From Gardnerella vaginalis (GTDB lineage: Bacteria > Actinomycetota > Actinomycetes > Actinomycetales > Bifidobacteriaceae): a DNA stretch of 64,000 bases. Position numbers and translations under genes: made by a program. This document shows positions 62,845-64,000 of this stretch, piece by piece. The stretch spans positions 1-64,000 of the forward strand of contig NZ_JBETXJ010000002.1 of NCBI RefSeq assembly GCF_040427915.1. The letters run 5' to 3'. Position 1 is the first letter of the stretch, and the number at the start of each line of letters is the position of its first letter. The notes beneath the pieces are model-generated. The model made no database searches and was not told the DNA's origin. It worked only from the letters and a program-made list of their open reading frames with translations.

Positions 62845-62866
62845 AAAACACAACGCAAAAACAAAA

Positions 62867-62894
62867 AACCCTGCCACCCGTCGATGGCAGGGTT
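62867..62894 (-). terminator. Terminator of rpmF
   Basis: AACCCTGCCA and TGGCAGGGTT form a perfect 10-bp stem with T-runs on both sides, 17 bp after the rpmF stop codon. Confidence 0.9.
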
Positions 62895-62911
62895 CTTTTT
62901 TAAAATACAAC

Positions 62912-63106
62912 CTACTTGGTGTGCGCAGAGCGAATTGCTTCGCGATACACGCGACCGCGGAAGTTACCGCAGGTTGGGCAAGCCATGTGAGACAACGCTG
63001 GCGAACCGCAGTTCGGGCAGGTAATAGTCTGCACGGCAGAAGCCTTCCAATTGGCGCGACGCGAATGAGTATTAGCGCGCGAGGTCTTGTACTTTGGCAG
63101 TGCCAT
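62912..63106 (-). CDS. rpmF: 50S ribosomal protein L32
   Basis: The 64-residue protein starts [20 protein letters not shown] and has the zinc-binding pairs CPNCG and CPTCG. GAGGAAAG precedes the ATG. In most bacteria it directly follows a DUF177/YceD gene; here that gene is present upstream but 611 bp away, with repeats between. Confidence 0.97.
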   Translation of the reverse strand: MALPKYKTSRANTHSRRANWKASAVQTITCPNCGSPALSHMACPTCGNFRGRVYREAIRSAHTK

Positions 63107-63195
63107 AATCTTTCCTCTATTTCGTTCAACCGATTGAGCTTAAGCGTTCTGTATATTACAGCAAGCGCCATACATTATTCAGAAACACACTACAT

Positions 63196-63356
63196 GGCAG
63201 GTCGTCGTTCGCGCGTTACAGCGCTCTATTCCTCGCGGCTATTAGTAGCCGCTCGGCTGATTTGGCATGTAAAGTCCACTGGACTTTACATTTGAGCCAA
63301 ATCACGCTTTGAAGGAGCTTGAAATGCGTTATGCAATTTCAAGCTCAGTCAAAGCG
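63196..63356 (+). repeat. Cruciform-rich repeat
   Basis: After GGCAGGTCGTCGTTCGCGCG come three hairpins: GCGGCTA/TAGCCGC, GATTTGGC-TGTAAAGTCC with GGACTTTACA-GCCAAATC, and CGCTTTGA-GAGCTTGAAAT with ATTTCAAGCTC-TCAAAGCG. The middle one shares TGTAAAGTCCACTGGACTTT with the mosaic at 47763. Confidence 0.8.
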
Positions 63357-63367
63357 CAAGTAAGGTA

Positions 63368-63455
63368 GAGATTCGAGATTTTTCGCAGCTAGCGAGGCGA
63401 GCCTCAGCGCCGAAGGTGGTGACTCGCCGAGAGAGCAAGAAAAATCGAGAGTCTC
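63368..63455 (-). repeat. 88-bp hairpin element, copy 3
   Basis: It has GAGATTCGAGATTTTTC at the left and GAAAAATCGAGAGTCTC at the right and is adjacent to MITE copy 2 in the same order as copy 1 beside MITE copy 1. Confidence 0.85.
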
Positions 63456-63491
63456 GGTGATTAAGCAATACGCAATTGTTCAGACTTGTAA

Positions 63492-63672
63492 GAGGGCTGG
63501 GTGATTCTTGGTCGAACAGTATAAGAGCGGCAGCCGATACCAAATAATCCAATGACACACGCCTACAAACAAATTTAAACCAAAAACAAAATCAAAGCCA
63601 AATCGGAACAACCGCAACAACAGAAAACACGTAAGAGGCGGAGCGTTGTGAGACAAGAAACACCCAGCCCTC
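63492..63672 (-). mobile_element. MITE-like element, copy 2
   Basis: This is the inverted homologue of 24760-24943, with shared internal CTCTTATACTGTTCGACCAA and TTGTCTCACAACGCTCCGCC (minus strand). Its terminal repeats are GAGGGCTGGGTGATTCTTG and CAAGAAACACCCAGCCCTC, with more mismatch than in copy 1. Confidence 0.8.
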
Positions 63673-63717
63673 AGCAACATTAAGCAGGAATCGCGCAACA
63701 CCAAGCAAGGATTTTAT

Positions 63718-64000
63718 TCAGGCAGATTGTTGTGCTTCAAGCTTTGCCTTAAGACCTTCAAGCGCTGCAAAACGAATATCCGTAATATCGTGATGATGCT
63801 CTGGATGTTCGTTCAAGTTTTCTCCGCACTGCGAGCAAAGACCCTTGCAATCTGGCTCACACAAAGGCTTAAGCGGCAGCTCACTAACCATTGTGTCTCG
63901 AATCAATGCCTCGATATCGGCAAAGTCGCCTCCGCCAACCAGCGGATACACGTTTCCAGAATCGTCGCCCTCGTCCCAAATATCAGCGTCTTCTAAATCA
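63718..64000 (-). CDS. DUF177/YceD family protein (3' part)
   Basis: The frame is open from the right edge (DLEDADIWDEGDDSGNVYPL) to a stop at 63718, so only the C-terminal 93 residues are seen. It has LPLKPLCEPDCKGLCSQCGE, the four-Cys motif of the YceD/DUF177 family, and a His-rich HPEHHHDI. The family is linked to 23S rRNA or L32 assembly and usually neighbours rpmF, as here. Confidence 0.9.
   Translation of the reverse strand, partial: DLEDADIWDEGDDSGNVYPLVGGGDFADIEALIRDTMVSELPLKPLCEPDCKGLCSQCGENLNEHPEHHHDITDIRFAALEGLKAKLEAQQSA

Larger units (their letters stand above)
62370..62911. other. Repeat-filled gap between rpmF and rnc
   Basis: The gap holds the rpmF terminator, three 53-bp repeats (62693-62844), a GC-rich hairpin mosaic (62491-62692), a half copy of the 88-bp element (from 62465) and the rnc -10 box. 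No gene. Confidence 0.85.
63107..63717. other. Repeat-filled gap between DUF177 gene and rpmF
   Basis: The gap contains a MITE-like element (63492-63672), an 88-bp hairpin element (63368-63455) and a cruciform-rich stretch (63196-63356). No gene is visible; the rpmF promoter may lie in 63107-63195. Confidence 0.85.

Overview
The window looks like chromosome from a low-GC member of the Bifidobacteriaceae, most likely Gardnerella. This rests on gene content and order, not on a database match. The clues are a fused AroK-AroB gene, actinobacterial DUF3710/DUF3159 genes beside a TRAM-domain RNA methyltransferase, XerD next to a ParA-like ATPase, an upper mevalonate cluster (thiolase, HMG-CoA reductase, HMG-CoA synthase), a SufBDC cluster, and AT-rich intergenic DNA. 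Most genes lie on the minus strand.

Layout. 1-6286 (+) is the 3' part of a giant LPXTG-like surface protein gene made of about 17 copies of a 342-bp repeat, ending in a Ser/Asp/Gly-rich stalk and a LVNTG sorting signal. 6.5-8.7 kb is an accessory strip of two roughly 1-kb modules (a RelB/RelE-like toxin-antitoxin pair and a NUDIX hydrolase). Each module is bounded by a repeat that includes a degenerate copy of the 3' end of the adjacent RNA methyltransferase gene. 8.7-12.8 kb holds housekeeping genes (RNA methyltransferase, DUF3159, DUF3710, exonuclease III). 12.9-18.8 kb is an oligopeptide ABC transporter operon. 19.4-24.6 kb is aroC-aroKB-aroQ-pyrG. 24.7-26 kb holds a prepilin-peptidase-like gene inside a 34-bp inverted repeat, surrounded by small mobile-looking repeats. 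26-35.5 kb holds mltG, ruvX, alaS, two small envelope genes, a histidine phosphatase, galT and rpsD. 35.7-38.2 kb is an ABC exporter with a DUF4418-like Met/Cys-rich membrane protein. 38.5-41.4 kb is a PcrA/UvrD helicase.

41.7-46.6 kb (+) carries xpt and the mevalonate genes, followed by tRNA-Ser. 46.9-50.8 kb holds a Bax-inhibitor-1-like protein, a small (p)ppGpp synthetase, a RelB/YoeB-like toxin-antitoxin pair, a small conserved-looking protein and ParA. 50.9-56.6 kb holds xerD, tyrA, pheA, a membrane protein and typA. 56.6-60.2 kb is sufB-sufD-sufC. 60.4-64 kb holds xerC, rnc, rpmF and the 3' part of a DUF177/YceD gene. Aromatic amino acid synthesis is unusually well represented: AroQ, AroKB, AroC, TyrA and PheA are all here.

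The most striking non-genic signal is a dispersed oligonucleotide, consensus CGGTTGCTGGCGACTTATCC. It recurs in both orientations, in intergenic DNA and inside unrelated genes, where it reads as SPAT or VAGD depending on frame and always falls in a probable linker or terminus. It behaves like a DNA-level signal such as an uptake sequence. Other repeat families are an approximately 183-bp MITE-like element with 19-bp terminal inverted repeats, an 88-bp hairpin element, a 53-bp tandem-repeat family at three loci, and GC-rich hairpin mosaics that often abut stop codons. Short tandem duplications also copy start or stop codons at several genes.
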